Positions 51,466-60,948 of a DNA stretch of 64,000 nucleotides are shown one piece after another. Made by a program: the position numbers and the translations under genes. This DNA is from Motilibacter deserti (GTDB taxonomy: Bacteria; Actinomycetota; Actinomycetes; Motilibacterales; Motilibacteraceae). The DNA is taken from contig NZ_JAANNP010000007.1 in NCBI RefSeq assembly GCF_011250635.1, positions 1-64,000 of the forward strand. Reading direction: 5' to 3'. The notes under the pieces are model-generated. The model did not search any database and was not told the origin of the DNA. It saw only the letters and a list, made by a program, of their open reading frames with translations. Positions within the stretch are counted from its first letter, which is position 1, and each line of letters starts with the position of its first letter.

Positions 51466-53031
51466 TCAGCGCGGTGGCTCGGCCGAGCCCGCAGGCGCCG
51501 GGGAGCCCCGGCCGGCGCCGCTACCGCGCCCGGCGTCGGCCGGCTGCGCCTCCTCGGCCACGTGCCGCTCGACCGTCGCCGACGCCAGGCCCAGCCCGCC
51601 CAGGCTGATGTCGTCCCAGGCGGTGAGCCGCCGGGTCTCCTCGTCCACGTAGAGCACCGACAGCTCGATCGGCGTGGGCTCCTCGCCCTCGAGCCCGCGC
51701 AGGCCCGCCCCACCGGTGGAGCCCTCGACGAAGAGGCGCGTGCCCTGCTCCATCACCTCCGTGGAGCGCTTGTGCACGTGCCCGGCGATGACCAGCGGCA
51801 CGGCGCCGTCGAGCCGGCGGGCGGTCTCCGGGTCGTGGACGACCGCGATGTCGATCGGCGGGACCGCGGCCCTGGCCGTCGCCGCGAGCTGGTCGCCCAG
51901 GGCGACGACCGGGTCCTCGGCGGTGAGCTCGCCCTTGCCGACGGAGTCGTCGCGGGTCTCCTTGTCCGGGGTGAACCGGGGGTCCCCGGCTCCGAGCAGG
52001 CGCAGCCCGGCCACCTCGAAGGGCTCGCCGGTGAGGACCTTGGTGTTGTGCTGGCGCTCCACGGCCGCTGCGGTGGTCTCGGAGTCGTGGTTGCCCTTGA
52101 CGAAGATGTACGGCACCCCGAGGTTGCCGATCGGCCGGGCGAAGGCGTTCTCGAGCTTGCTGCCGTGGTCGCTCAGATCGCCGGCGTCGATGATCAGGTC
52201 GACGGAGAACTGCTCGACCGTGGAGCGGATGACGTTCCACGCCGAGGGGTTCAGGTGGATGTCGCTGACGACGAGGATGCGCAGGTCGTCCGAGTCGTCG
52301 CTCAGCACCGGCAGCGTGCTCGTGGTGGCGTACAGCTTGGAGACGTTGCCGACCAGCTTGCCCAGCTGCTGGCTGTAGCGGCCGAAGTCGCCGACGATGT
52401 CCTCGGCGCTGCCGACGACCCCGGGCGCGCTCGCGAGCAGCCCGGAGTACTTCGGCTCACGGATGGCGTCGGACCGCAGGGTCAGGGCGGCGGTGCCCAG
52501 CGACCCGGCCATGACCACGAGGGCGAGCCCGGCGCAGGCCAGCGCACGCCGCCTGCGGCGGTAGACGAGCAGGCCGAGCAGCCCGGCCCCCACGGTCGCC
52601 GCGGCGCACGTCACGGCGACGAGCCGTAGCAGGGCGCTGCGGACGTCGGCCGTGGCCTGCTCCGGGAGCGCGTCCAGCTTCGTGGGGTCGTCGACGATGG
52701 CCCTCGCCGCGTCCGCGTCGAGCCGCTGCACGTCGACGTCGACGGCGAGCGGCCCGTCGTGGGTGTCCAGCTCGATCGAGCCGAGCGGCGGGATGCGCAC
52801 GTCCACGTCCCCGTGGTCGTTCCACGCGACGGCCATCCGGGTCTCGGCCGGGCCCACCGGGGCGTCGACGTGCCCGGCCACCGCCAGGCCGAGCCACCCG
52901 CCGGCCAGCGCGACGAGGACCACGCCGGCCCACCGGGCGGCCCGCGAGCGCAGAACGGCGCCGGCCCACCGCAGGGGGCGCGAGCGCGGGACGGGGCGCG
53001 GCTGTTCGGAGGTCGGCTGCTCGGAGATCAT
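51466..53031 (-). CDS. Membrane-anchored metallophosphoesterase
   Basis: A 521-residue protein. There is one N-terminal span (about 35-53) and a second hydrophobic region (about 135-195). The C-terminal calcineurin-like phosphoesterase domain (about 250-450) has all the metal motifs: VVSDIHLN, DAGDLSDHG, VKGNHDSET, VVHDPE and IAGHVHKRST. The C-terminal tail is Ala/Gly/Pro-rich. The substrate is unknown; homologues sit beside the Glu/Asp tRNAs in other actinobacteria as I recall. It is divergent from the small zincin gene. Confidence 0.88.
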   Translation of the reverse strand: MISEQPTSEQPRPVPRSRPLRWAGAVLRSRAARWAGVVLVALAGGWLGLAVAGHVDAPVGPAETRMAVAWNDHGDVDVRIPPLGSIELDTHDGPLAVDVDVQRLDADAARAIVDDPTKLDALPEQATADVRSALLRLVAVTCAAATVGAGLLGLLVYRRRRRALACAGLALVVMAGSLGTAALTLRSDAIREPKYSGLLASAPGVVGSAEDIVGDFGRYSQQLGKLVGNVSKLYATTSTLPVLSDDSDDLRILVVSDIHLNPSAWNVIRSTVEQFSVDLIIDAGDLSDHGSKLENAFARPIGNLGVPYIFVKGNHDSETTAAAVERQHNTKVLTGEPFEVAGLRLLGAGDPRFTPDKETRDDSVGKGELTAEDPVVALGDQLAATARAAVPPIDIAVVHDPETARRLDGAVPLVIAGHVHKRSTEVMEQGTRLFVEGSTGGAGLRGLEGEEPTPIELSVLYVDEETRRLTAWDDISLGGLGLASATVERHVAEEAQPADAGRGSGAGRGSPAPAGSAEPPR

Positions 53032-53073
53032 GTGCGCCGTCCCCTACCCGCCCTGAGCCGGCGCCCGGCGCCG

Positions 53074-53079
53074 TAGGCT
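53074..53079 (+). promoter_or_regulatory. -10 box of the leaderless zincin promoter
   Basis: TAGGCT, six bases before the GTG at 53086, with no ribosome-binding site. Confidence 0.55.
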
Positions 53080-53085
53080 CCCGCT

Positions 53086-53436
53086 GTGGTCGATGTCACG
53101 CCCGCCGAGTTCGAGGAGCTCGTCGCCGACGCGCTGGACCAGATCCCGGAGGAGCTCGGCCGGCTCATGCGCAACGTCGCGGTCGTCGTCGAGGAGGAGC
53201 CGCCGGAGGACGACCCGGAGCTGCTCGGGCTGTACGAAGGCACTCCGCTGACCGAGCGCGGTGAGTGGTACACAGGCGTGCTCCCCGACAAGATCAGTGT
53301 GTTCCGTGGGCCGTTGCTGCGGATGTGCGCCACTCGCGAGGAGGTGGTGGAGGAGGTCCTGGTCACCGTGGTGCACGAGGTCGCCCATCACTTCGGCATC
53401 GACGACGACCGGCTGCACGAGCTCGGCTGGGAGTAG
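53086..53436 (+). CDS. Small zinc metallopeptidase (minimal zincin family)
   Basis: A 116-residue zincin with the motif HEVAHHFGIDDDRLHELGW. His97 and His101 bind zinc, Glu98 is catalytic, and a third ligand lies in the DDRLHELGW part. The N-terminus is acidic (DVTPAEFEELVADALDQIPE); mid-blocks are VVVEEEPPEDD and GLYEGTPLTERGEW. This is the conserved actinobacterial 'metallopeptidase family protein' of unknown target. The start is leaderless, after TAGGCT. Confidence 0.9.
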   Translation: MVDVTPAEFEELVADALDQIPEELGRLMRNVAVVVEEEPPEDDPELLGLYEGTPLTERGEWYTGVLPDKISVFRGPLLRMCATREEVVEEVLVTVVHEVAHHFGIDDDRLHELGWE

Positions 53437-53539
53437 CCCGGACGGGCGAGCGCCGAGGCGCACGGACGGCAGTCCGCGGCGCTGGCGCGGCGGCGGCGCC
53501 GCGCGCGTCGGGGGCTACGCGCCGACCGGGCTCAGGCAG

Positions 53540-53545
53540 TACCGT
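53540..53545 (+). promoter_or_regulatory. -10 box of a leaderless promoter (hypothetical at 53552)
   Basis: TACCGT, six bases before the ATG at 53552. Confidence 0.5.
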
Positions 53546-53551
53546 GACGGG

Positions 53552-54049
53552 ATGGAGCCGCTCGTCGTGCTCGCCGCCGCCGCGCCGGCCGCCGGCGCCG
53601 CCGGCTGGGGGTCGTACCTCCTGACGGTCCGCGCCGCCCGCCGCTGCCGACGCGCGGCCGACCTCGCCCGGCTGCGGGCCGAGTCGCTCACCCCCGGCCC
53701 CCGCGGCGACGTGGCCCGTGCCCGCCGCCGGCTGGCCGCCGAGGTCGAGGCCACCGCCGACCTGCTGCGCCACTGCGACGCCGCCTCCCGCCCCGTGGGC
53801 GACACGGCCTCGCTGCTCGCGCGGCTCCGGGTCGCGGCCGCGTCGCTGGACGCCGAGCTCGCGCTCCTCGGCCGGGAGCGTGACCCGCACGTACGCCGAC
53901 AGGGGTCCCAGGGCGCCCTGGCCCAGGCCGACGAGCTCGTGCGGGCGGCCGGGGCGCTGCGGCTGGCGCTGGCCCGCCGCCGCGAGCGGCGCGACGTCGA
54001 CGCGCTCGTCGAGGACCTGCGGCTGGAGGCGCGCGCCCTGCGGGCGTGA
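53552..54049 (+). CDS. Hypothetical helical protein
   Basis: A 165-residue protein with one N-terminal hydrophobic segment (LVVLAAAAPAAGAAGWGSYL), which may anchor it, followed by Arg/Ala/Leu-rich helices. These include LLARLRVAAASLDAELALLG and LVRAAGALRLALARRRERRD. Coiled-coil character is likely. I do not recognise a family. The ATG lies six bases after TACCGT, so it is probably leaderless. Confidence 0.65.
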   Translation: MEPLVVLAAAAPAAGAAGWGSYLLTVRAARRCRRAADLARLRAESLTPGPRGDVARARRRLAAEVEATADLLRHCDAASRPVGDTASLLARLRVAAASLDAELALLGRERDPHVRRQGSQGALAQADELVRAAGALRLALARRRERRDVDALVEDLRLEARALRA

Positions 54050-54463
54050 GCGCAAGAGGTACCGCGCTGGGAGACGCCTCTCGGCGAACGGCCGCTCGAA
54101 GCGGCTGATGATGGAGCCCGGGGTCATGCCCCAGCGCGGCACCCGTGACAACGGTGCACCACGCCGCCGCATTCCGCCAAACCGGGCACCCGGGCCCGGC
54201 GGGGGGCATGCCCGGTATTGCCCCGGACGGGTGAGGCTCGATCGGGCTAGCCTGGGGCGCGACGGGAACGCGCACGGCGCTCAAGGCCGTTGCGCTTCCG
54301 GACGATGCATCACCCGGATGGAGGACTCCCGGCGGCACCACGACGCGTTCGCGGTCGTCACACGAGTCACATCCACCCCACCCGCCACTGAACGGACCGC
54401 AGCCTCCGGCGTCTCCTCCCGAGTGAGGAACGTCGGCTGCCCCGCGAAAGGACCTCTCGACTC
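54050..54463 (+). other. Upstream region of the secreted glycosidase gene, no gene seen
   Basis: Holds a TAGCCT -10-like box (54248-54253) at unclear distance from any -35, and GAAAGGA about six bases before the next ATG. GC-rich short repeats (54185-54210) are the only other structure seen. No coding frame is convincing. Confidence 0.4.
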
Positions 54464-55816
54464 ATGCGTGTTACCCGGATCGGCCGCCTCGGCGCGGCTG
54501 CCGTCGCCGTCACGGTGGCGGCCACGCTGACCCAGGCCGGCGGGACCGCCTCCGCCGCCCCCAAGCCGACCCCGGCCGACTTCTTCGGCATGCACGTCCT
54601 CAGCGCCGGCTCGGCCGGGGCTGCGTACCCGACGAAGGCCGCGCTGGGCTCGGTCCGGCTGTGGGACATCGGCACCACCTGGGCCGAGCTCCAGCCCCAG
54701 CAGGGCACCTGGAACACCGCCGCGGTCAAGAAGCTCGACACCGCTGTCGCCCAGGCCAAGTCCCGCAAGGCCGCGCCGCTGCTCGTGCTCGGCCAGACGC
54801 CGACGTGGGCGAGCAAGAACCCCACGCTGCAGGCGCCCGTCGCGGCCGGCTCGAGCGTCGCCCCGCGCTCGACCGCGTACTGGACGAACTACGTCAAGTA
54901 CGTCGTCGACCGCTACTACAAGAAGGGCGTCCGCTCCTTCCAGACCTGGAACGAGCCCAACGGCGGCTTCTACTGGACCGGCAGCGTCAAGGAGATGGCC
55001 GACCTCAACCTGGCCGCCTACCAGGTCGTCCACGCCACGACGATCAAGGCCAAGAAGGTCAAGGTCAAGGGCAAGACGGTCACGCGGAAGGTCAAGGTCG
55101 CGAAGTACCCCGGCGCGGTCCTGGTCAGCCCCGGCCTCATCAGCCGCCGCCCGGCCCAGATCTCCTGGATCCGGCAGTACTACGCCCAGAAGAACGCCCG
55201 CTTCGCCGACGTCATCGGCCTGCACCTCTACCCGAACCCCGGCAAGACGCCGGAGTCGACCATGACCCAGCTGGCGACGGTCCGCAAGAACCTCACCGCC
55301 AACAAGCTGGGCACCAAGCCGATCTGGGTGACCGAGGTCAGCTTCGGCGGCGCCGTCGGCGGGTCGCAGAACAAGGCCGAGGTCATCGCCCCCGAGTACC
55401 AGGCGGCGTACGTCTCGCGGATGCTGATGCTCGCCCGGGCGAACGGCATCGCCAAGCTCTTCTGGTACGCCTGGGACGTCTCGCCCAACGTGCTCGGCAT
55501 CGAGCTGACGGCCAACGCGGCCGGCAAGGTCAGCATCACCCGCGCCGGCACCGCCTGGAGCGTGACGCGCGGCTGGATGAGCAGCCCGCTGGACAAGTGC
55601 GCCCGCGACAAGGCCGGGGTCTACACCTGCACGCTCAAGCGCGGCAAGGGCTTCGGCTACGTCAAGTGGACCGACACCCCGCGCAAGAACGTCCGTTTCA
55701 AGGCCCCCGCGGCCACCACGGCCGTCTTCGACCTGCAGGGCAAGAAGGCGGCGCGCAAGGCCGGCCAGGCCGTGACGATCGGCAACTCGCCGGTCCTCAT
55801 CACGACCAGCCGCTGA
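54464..55816 (+). CDS. Secreted clan-A-type glycoside hydrolase (GH5/GH39-like)
   Basis: A 450-residue secreted (beta/alpha)8 hydrolase. The signal peptide ends near residue 32 (TLTQAGGTASA). The core shows MHVLSAGSAGAAYPTKAALG, VRLWDIGTTWAELQPQQGTW, and the acid/base Glu in FQTWNEPNGGFYW. A strand with GLHLYPNPGKTP precedes the nucleophile Glu in IWVTEVSFGG. A Lys-rich insertion at about residues 191-216 (IKAKKVKVKGKTVTRKVKVA) and a C-terminal beta domain rich in Lys are unusual. GAAAGGA precedes the ATG. The substrate is unknown; GH39- or GH5-like xylosidase or glucanase activity is possible. Confidence 0.8.
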   Translation: MRVTRIGRLGAAAVAVTVAATLTQAGGTASAAPKPTPADFFGMHVLSAGSAGAAYPTKAALGSVRLWDIGTTWAELQPQQGTWNTAAVKKLDTAVAQAKSRKAAPLLVLGQTPTWASKNPTLQAPVAAGSSVAPRSTAYWTNYVKYVVDRYYKKGVRSFQTWNEPNGGFYWTGSVKEMADLNLAAYQVVHATTIKAKKVKVKGKTVTRKVKVAKYPGAVLVSPGLISRRPAQISWIRQYYAQKNARFADVIGLHLYPNPGKTPESTMTQLATVRKNLTANKLGTKPIWVTEVSFGGAVGGSQNKAEVIAPEYQAAYVSRMLMLARANGIAKLFWYAWDVSPNVLGIELTANAAGKVSITRAGTAWSVTRGWMSSPLDKCARDKAGVYTCTLKRGKGFGYVKWTDTPRKNVRFKAPAATTAVFDLQGKKAARKAGQAVTIGNSPVLITTSR

Positions 55817-55850
55817 CCCGGCGCTGGGCGAACCAGCGCAGGACCGACGA

Positions 55851-55882
55851 CGGGCCCGCTCCCCAGCAGGGGGGCGGGCCCG
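55851..55882 (+). terminator. Terminator of the secreted glycosidase gene
   Basis: A 14-bp stem (55851-55864 with 55869-55882) with an AGCA loop. Its one non-canonical pair is U-G on the plus strand. Confidence 0.8.
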
Positions 55883-55923
55883 TTCGTCGTCATGGCCTCG
55901 TCATGGCTCGTCTGGCCGGCGCG

Positions 55924-56259
55924 CTAGCGAGAGGCGCAGGGGCCGTCGCCGCGGGGGACGGTGAGGTCCACGCGGGCGAGCGTGCGCACGAAGTCGGACG
56001 CCTCGATGTCGCCGTCCTTGCAGGAGGCGGCCGCCGCCGCCTCGGCCAGCGTCGCGGCGTACTCGACGAGCGCGCGGACGAAGGCCAGCGTGCCGCGCGG
56101 GTCACCGGTGATGTCGTCGGTGACGCGGCGGAGCGTGGACTCGCGGGCGTAGGGGTCGAGGGCGACCGTGTAGGCGCCGAGCAGCTCGAGGGCACGGGCG
56201 CGGCCCAGCCCTGTCACCTCGGCCGCCGACAGGTCGGGCGGAAGGAAGGAGCTGTCCAC
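55924..56259 (-). CDS. Hypothetical helical protein downstream of typA
   Basis: A 111-residue, mostly helical, slightly acidic protein (SFLPPDLSAAEVTGLGRARA, ALELLGAYTVALDPYARES, TLAFVRALVEYAATLAEAAA, IEASDFVRTLARVDLTVPRG). No motif I recognise. The GTG at 56259 gives a compact protein. A longer frame to 56334 would run through the typA terminator hairpin, so it is rejected. It may be its own short transcript. Confidence 0.6.
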   Translation of the reverse strand: MDSSFLPPDLSAAEVTGLGRARALELLGAYTVALDPYARESTLRRVTDDITGDPRGTLAFVRALVEYAATLAEAAAAASCKDGDIEASDFVRTLARVDLTVPRGDGPCASR

Positions 56260-56271
56260 GCCTGCAAGTCG

Positions 56272-56306
56272 GCAGGCCGCCGTCCCAACTGAGGACGACG
56301 GCCTGC
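56272..56306 (-). terminator. Terminator of typA
   Basis: A 14-bp stem (56272-56285 with 56293-56306). Its single non-canonical pair is U-G in minus-strand RNA, consistent with the leftward typA gene ending at 56362. Confidence 0.75.
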
Positions 56307-56361
56307 ACGCGCGGGTGATGCTTGACTCAGGCACTCGCTGCCGCGAGGCCGGAGCGAGAAA

Positions 56362-58245
56362 TCAGGCGTTCGCCTTCGACTGGCGCCCGCGGTTGCGGCC
56401 GCGCGTCGTCGCGTCGAGGATCACCTTGCGGATGCGCACGGCGGTCGGCGTCACCTCGACGCACTCGTCCTCGCGGCAGAACTCCAGCGACTGCTCGAGG
56501 CTGAGCTTGCGCGGCGGCACGAGGCGGACGAGCTCGTCACCGGTCGAGGAGCGCATGTTGGTGAGCTTCTTCTCCTTGGTGATGTTGACGTCCATGTCGT
56601 CGTCACGGGAGTTCTCACCCACGATCATGCCCTCGTAGACCTCGGTCGTCGGCTCGACGAACATCGTGCCTCGCTCCTGCAGGTTGAACATCGCGAACGG
56701 GGTCGCAACGCCCGCGCGGTCCGCGACGAGCGAGCCGGTCGGGCGCGTACGCAGCTCGCCCGCCCACGGCTCGTAGCCCTCGAACACCGCGTTGGCGATG
56801 CCGGTGCCGCGGGTCTCGGTGAGGAACTCGGTGCGGAAGCCGATGAGGCCGCGCGACGGCACGAGGAACTCCATGCGGATCCAGCCGGTGCCGTGGTTGG
56901 TCATCGTCTCCATGCGGCCCTTGCGGACCGCGAGCAGTTGGGTGATGGCGCCGAGGTACTCGTCCGGTGCGTCGATCGTCAGCCGCTCGACCGGCTCGTG
57001 GAGCTTGCCGTCGATCGTCTTGGTGACCACCTGCGGCTTGCCGACGGTGAGCTCGTAGCCCTCGCGGCGCATCTGCTCGACGAGGATCGCGAGCGCGAGC
57101 TCGCCACGGCCCTGGACCTCCCAGGCGTCCGGGCGCTCGGTCGGCAGCACGCGCATCGACACGTTGCCGACGAGCTCGCGGTCGAGCCGGTCCTTGACGA
57201 GGCGGGCGGTGACCTTGTTGCCGCGCTCGCGGCCGGCCAGCGGCGAGGTGTTGGTGCCGATCGTCATCGAGATGGCCGGCTCGTCGACCGTGATGAGCGG
57301 CAGCGGGCGCGGGTCCTCGGGGTCGGCGAGCGTCTCGCCGATCGTGATCTCCGGGATGCCGGCGATGGCGATGATGTCGCCGGGGCCGGCCTTCTCGCCG
57401 GACACGCGCTCGAGGCCCTCGGTGATGAGCAGCTCGGTGACCTTGACCCGCTCGATGGAGCCGTCGTGCTTGCACCACGCGACCTGCTGGCCCTTGCGGA
57501 TCTCGCCGGCGAAGATGCGGCAGAGCGCGAGGCGGCCGAGGAACGGCGACGCGTCGAGGTTGGTGACGTGCGCCTGCAGCGGCGCCTCCGGGTCGTACGC
57601 CGGCGCCGGCACCGAGTCCAGCAGCACCTGGAAGAGCGGCTCGAGGTTGTCCGAGTCGGGCAGCCCGCCGTTCTCCGGCCGGTTGAGCGAGGCGCGGCCG
57701 TTCTTCGCCGAGGCGTAGACGATCGGGAAGTCGATCTGGTCCTCGTCGGCGTCGAGGTCGAGGAAGAGCTCGTACGTCTCGTCGACCACCTCGCCGATGC
57801 GGGCGTCGGGGCGGTCGACCTTGTTGATGACGAGCACGACCGGCATGCGCTTCTGCAGGGCCTTGCGGAGCACGAAGCGGGTCTGGGGGAGCGGCCCCTC
57901 GGACGCGTCGACGAGCAGCACGACGGCGTCGACCATCGACAGGCCGCGCTCGACCTCACCGCCGAAGTCGGCGTGGCCGGGGGTGTCGATGATGTTGATC
58001 GTGAGCTCCTGGCCGTTGACCGTGTGCTTCACGGCGGTGTTCTTGGCCAGGATCGTGATGCCCTTCTCGCGCTCGAGGTCCATCGAGTCCATGACCCGGT
58101 CGGTGGCCTCGGCGTGAGCGGAGAAGGCGCCCGACTGCCGGAGCATGGCGTCGACGAGCGTCGTCTTCCCGTGGTCGACGTGGGCGATGATCGCGACGTT
58201 CCGGAGGTCGTCGCGGCGGGCGAGGTTGGCGGTCGCACTGGGCAC
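56362..58245 (-). CDS. typA: Ribosome-associated translational GTPase TypA/BipA
   Basis: A 627-residue GTPase related to EF-G. G1 is [17 protein letters not shown]3 is [16 protein letters not shown] and G4 is [11 protein letters not shown]5 is near [12 protein letters not shown]. Domain II, EF-G-like domains III and V and the BipA C-terminal domain follow ([40 protein letters not shown]). A basic tail ([14 protein letters not shown]) ends the protein. It binds the ribosome and helps assembly and stress adaptation. The gene is separated from the histidine kinase gene by 105 bases that hold a weak hairpin. Confidence 0.96.
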   Translation of the reverse strand: MPSATANLARRDDLRNVAIIAHVDHGKTTLVDAMLRQSGAFSAHAEATDRVMDSMDLEREKGITILAKNTAVKHTVNGQELTINIIDTPGHADFGGEVERGLSMVDAVVLLVDASEGPLPQTRFVLRKALQKRMPVVLVINKVDRPDARIGEVVDETYELFLDLDADEDQIDFPIVYASAKNGRASLNRPENGGLPDSDNLEPLFQVLLDSVPAPAYDPEAPLQAHVTNLDASPFLGRLALCRIFAGEIRKGQQVAWCKHDGSIERVKVTELLITEGLERVSGEKAGPGDIIAIAGIPEITIGETLADPEDPRPLPLITVDEPAISMTIGTNTSPLAGRERGNKVTARLVKDRLDRELVGNVSMRVLPTERPDAWEVQGRGELALAILVEQMRREGYELTVGKPQVVTKTIDGKLHEPVERLTIDAPDEYLGAITQLLAVRKGRMETMTNHGTGWIRMEFLVPSRGLIGFRTEFLTETRGTGIANAVFEGYEPWAGELRTRPTGSLVADRAGVATPFAMFNLQERGTMFVEPTTEVYEGMIVGENSRDDDMDVNITKEKKLTNMRSSTGDELVRLVPPRKLSLEQSLEFCREDECVEVTPTAVRIRKVILDATTRGRNRGRQSKANA

Positions 58246-58312
58246 GACTTGTCAGTCTACGGCGCGTCGCGCGCCTGCGGAAAATCGCGACGGCTGCCGC
58301 TCTGCGCCTCTA

Positions 58313-58334
58313 CCGGCCGGGGCGTAGCGGCCGG
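58313..58334 (-). terminator. Possible terminator after the two-component operon
   Basis: A 7-bp stem CCGGCCG/CGGCCGG (58313-58319 with 58328-58334) between the histidine kinase stop and the typA start. Confidence 0.4.
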
Positions 58335-58350
58335 CCGCACCCGGGCCCCG

Positions 58351-59901
58351 TCAGGCGAGGTCGAGGACCTCGGCCCCGCCGGGGCCGGCCGGGCCGGCGC
58401 CGGAGGCCGGCTCGGGCAGGCGCAGCCGCAGCCGGGCGACCGTACCGCCCCCGATGCGCGGCTCGAGGCTCGCCGAGCCGCCGTGCTCGGCCGCGACCTG
58501 GGCCACGATGGCGAGGCCGAGGCCGCTGCCCGGCACGGCGCGGGCCTCGGTCGCCCGGTAGAACCGCTCGAAGACGCGTTCGCGGTCGGCCGGGTCGATG
58601 CCGCGGCCGCGGTCCGCCACCGCGACCTCGGCCAGCCGCGGGTCCGTCTCCGCCCGTCGGACGCAGACCTGCAGCACCGCGGGGGCCGGGGCGCTGAACT
58701 TGACCGCGTTGTCGATCAGGTTGTTGACCGCGCGGATGAGGCCGGTCTGCCGGCCCTGGACCAGCAGGGGCTCGGCCTCGACCGAGATCGTCGCGTCGGG
58801 CGCGTGCCGCTTCGCCCGCGCCACGCAGCGCCCGACGAGCTCGTCGAGACGCAGGTGCCGGGGTGCCTCCTGCCCGGCGTCCTCGCGCGCGAGCGCGACC
58901 AGCTCGTTCACGAGCGTCGTCAGCTCGACCGCCTGCTCGCCCAGGTCGGCGAGCATCGCCTTGCGGTCCGCCGCCGGAAGGGCCTGCGGCCCGCGCTCCT
59001 CGGCCCGGGCGAGCAGCTCGACGTTGGCGCGCAGGCTCGTCAACGGCGTACGCAGCTCGTGCCCGGCGTCCTCCACCAGCCGCCGCTGCTGCAGCCGCGC
59101 GCTCTCGAGCGCCGCGAGCATGGCGTTGACGCTGCGGGCGAGCCGGGCGACCTCGTCGTCCCCGCTGACGGGGATCGCCGCGCGCAGGTCCCGGGTCGCG
59201 GCGACGTGCTCGGCGGCCGCCGTGACGCGCCGCACCGGGCCCAGCCCGGCGGAGGCCACGGCGCGGCCGGCGAAGGCGGCGGCGGCGATGCCGAGCAGCG
59301 AGAAGAGCCCGAGGAGCAGGGCGAGCGAGCGCAGGGTGCCGTAGACCTCGTCCAGCGAGCGGGCGACCTGCACCGCGCCGCGGCCGGTCCGCAGCGTCGC
59401 GGGCGCCGTGATGATCCGGACGTGCGAGCCGTCGACCGTGGCGTCGCGCAGCACCATGCCCTCGCCCGTCCGGGCCACCTCGATGTCCGCAGCGGTGACG
59501 GGCAGCGTCAGGCTCCCGTTGCGCTGGAAGGCCGCGCGCCGTCCCGCGGCGTCGATGTACTGGATGTTCTGCGCGGCCGCCTGGTTGAACGCGCCAGGAG
59601 GCGGCCCGCCGCCCCGGCCGAAGCTGCGGCCCGGCGGGCGGTTGCCGCCGACGACCGCGGCGAAGCGCGCCTCGGACTCGACCTGCTCGCGCAGCGTCTC
59701 GTCGGTCTCGCTGCGCAGCTCGGCCCGCACCGTGAGCCATGCCACGGTCGAGACCAGCAGCACGGCGCCGGCGACCACGAGGGCGACGATGCCGGCGAGG
59801 CGGGCGCGCAGCCCGGGATGGCGCCATCGCGCGGCCCGGCTGCGCAGGCGCGGGGGCAGGAGCGCCGCCAGGCCCCGCCGGCCGAGCGACCGCCCCGTCA
59901 C
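58351..59901 (-). CDS. HAMP-type membrane sensor histidine kinase
   Basis: A 516-residue kinase with two membrane spans (about 35-60 and 185-210) around an extracytoplasmic domain carrying a Gly/Arg/Pro-rich stretch ([20 protein letters not shown]). HAMP (about 210-260) is followed by HisKA with phospho-His in [20 protein letters not shown]. HATPase_c has [30 protein letters not shown] and [17 protein letters not shown]. The GTG overlaps the response-regulator stop in GTGA. It forms an OmpR-type pair with the upstream gene; the signal is unknown. Confidence 0.92.
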   Translation of the reverse strand: MTGRSLGRRGLAALLPPRLRSRAARWRHPGLRARLAGIVALVVAGAVLLVSTVAWLTVRAELRSETDETLREQVESEARFAAVVGGNRPPGRSFGRGGGPPPGAFNQAAAQNIQYIDAAGRRAAFQRNGSLTLPVTAADIEVARTGEGMVLRDATVDGSHVRIITAPATLRTGRGAVQVARSLDEVYGTLRSLALLLGLFSLLGIAAAAFAGRAVASAGLGPVRRVTAAAEHVAATRDLRAAIPVSGDDEVARLARSVNAMLAALESARLQQRRLVEDAGHELRTPLTSLRANVELLARAEERGPQALPAADRKAMLADLGEQAVELTTLVNELVALAREDAGQEAPRHLRLDELVGRCVARAKRHAPDATISVEAEPLLVQGRQTGLIRAVNNLIDNAVKFSAPAPAVLQVCVRRAETDPRLAEVAVADRGRGIDPADRERVFERFYRATEARAVPGSGLGLAIVAQVAAEHGGSASLEPRIGGGTVARLRLRLPEPASGAGPAGPGGAEVLDLA

Positions 59902-60611
59902 CCCGAGCTCGCCCCGGGGCTCGGGTCGCGCAGGGCGTAGCCCACGCCGCGCACGGTCTGTAGGACGCGCGGCTCACCGTCGGCCTCGAGCTTGCGACGC
60001 AGGTAGCCCACGTAGACCTCGAGGCTGTTGGAGGTGGTGCCGAAGTCGTAGCCCCAGACCCGCTCGAGGAGGACCGTGCGGGTGAGCACCTGGCGCGGGT
60101 GGCGCAGGAAGACCTCGAGGAGCGAGAACTCGGTCCGGGTCAGCTCGAGCAGGCGCGCGCCGCGGCGTACCTCGTAGGAGACCGGGTCCATGGACAGGTC
60201 GCCGAACCGCAGGACGTCGTCCTCGTGCCGGGCGTCGTCGGGGGCCGACAGGCGCGCCCGGCGCAGCAGCGCGCGGACCCGGGCGAGCAGCTCCTCGAGC
60301 GCGAAGGGCTTGAGCAGGTAGTCGTCGGCCCCCGCGTCGAGCCCGGCGACCCGGTCGCCCACGCCGTCGCGTGCCGTGAGCATCAGCACGGGCGTCGTGT
60401 CCCCGGCCGCGCGCAGCCGGCGGCAGGCCTCGAGGCCGTCCATGCGCGGCATCATCACGTCGAGCACGACGGCGTCGGCGGGGGAGGACTCGAGCAGCTC
60501 GAGCGCCGCGGCGCCGTCACCGGCGGTCTCCACGTCATAGCCCTCGAACCGCAGGCTGCGCGCGAGCGCGTCGCGCACCGCGGGCTCGTCCTCGACGACC
60601 AGCACCTTCAT
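59898..60611 (-). CDS. OmpR/PhoB-family response regulator
   Basis: A 237-residue regulator. The receiver domain has [20 protein letters not shown], the phospho-acceptor Asp in [13 protein letters not shown] and the conserved Lys in [17 protein letters not shown]. The C-terminal winged helix has [40 protein letters not shown] and [10 protein letters not shown]. It is first in the operon and overlaps the kinase gene by four bases. Targets are not visible here. Confidence 0.94.
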   Translation of the reverse strand: MKVLVVEDEPAVRDALARSLRFEGYDVETAGDGAAALELLESSPADAVVLDVMMPRMDGLEACRRLRAAGDTTPVLMLTARDGVGDRVAGLDAGADDYLLKPFALEELLARVRALLRRARLSAPDDARHEDDVLRFGDLSMDPVSYEVRRGARLLELTRTEFSLLEVFLRHPRQVLTRTVLLERVWGYDFGTTSNSLEVYVGYLRRKLEADGEPRVLQTVRGVGYALRDPSPGASSG

Positions 60612-60742
60612 CGGTCTAGAAGTAGCAGGCTCGGCTGAGGATGCGCTGAGAGGGTGACAGGACGCACAGCACCGAGACTAGGCCCCGGCTCAGGTGCGTC
60701 GCATACCGTGACGAGGCAGAGATTGACGGTCGCAAGGCCGTC
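60612..60742. promoter_or_regulatory. Divergent promoter region, response regulator / riboswitch-controlled hydrolase
   Basis: 131 bases between the response-regulator start and the riboswitch. Promoters for both directions must lie here. I cannot assign -35/-10 boxes with confidence. Confidence 0.4.
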
Positions 60743-60930
60743 CACGCGCCGGCAACGCCGAGTCCTGCCCCGCCGGTGCGCAGACGTCGACTCCCACGTG
60801 GGGCAGGAGCGGGGGACCCACTCCTTCGCGAGATCGCCGGACAGCACCACCAGTGCCGGCTCGGGGTGAAGCCGCAGCAGCGGCCGGGGCACTTCCGGTC
60901 CCGAACCCGACAGCTCACTTCGCAGGCGTG
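60743..60930 (+). promoter_or_regulatory. c-di-AMP (ydaO/yuaA-type) riboswitch
   Basis: The element upstream of the NlpC/P60 gene matches the actinobacterial ydaO aptamer by eye. Features are a 5' block with CGCCGAGTCCTGCCCCG, GGAGCGGGGGACCCA near 60808-60822, GGGGTGAAGCCGCAG near 60863-60877, and the 3' block CCCGAACCCGACAGCTCAC then TTCGCAGGCG ending near 60929. Terminal pairing CACGC (60743-60747) with GCGTG (60926-60930) closes it. These riboswitches turn off cell-wall hydrolase genes when c-di-AMP is high. Confidence 0.88.
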
Positions 60931-60948
60931 CTGGAAGGGCTCTTTCTC

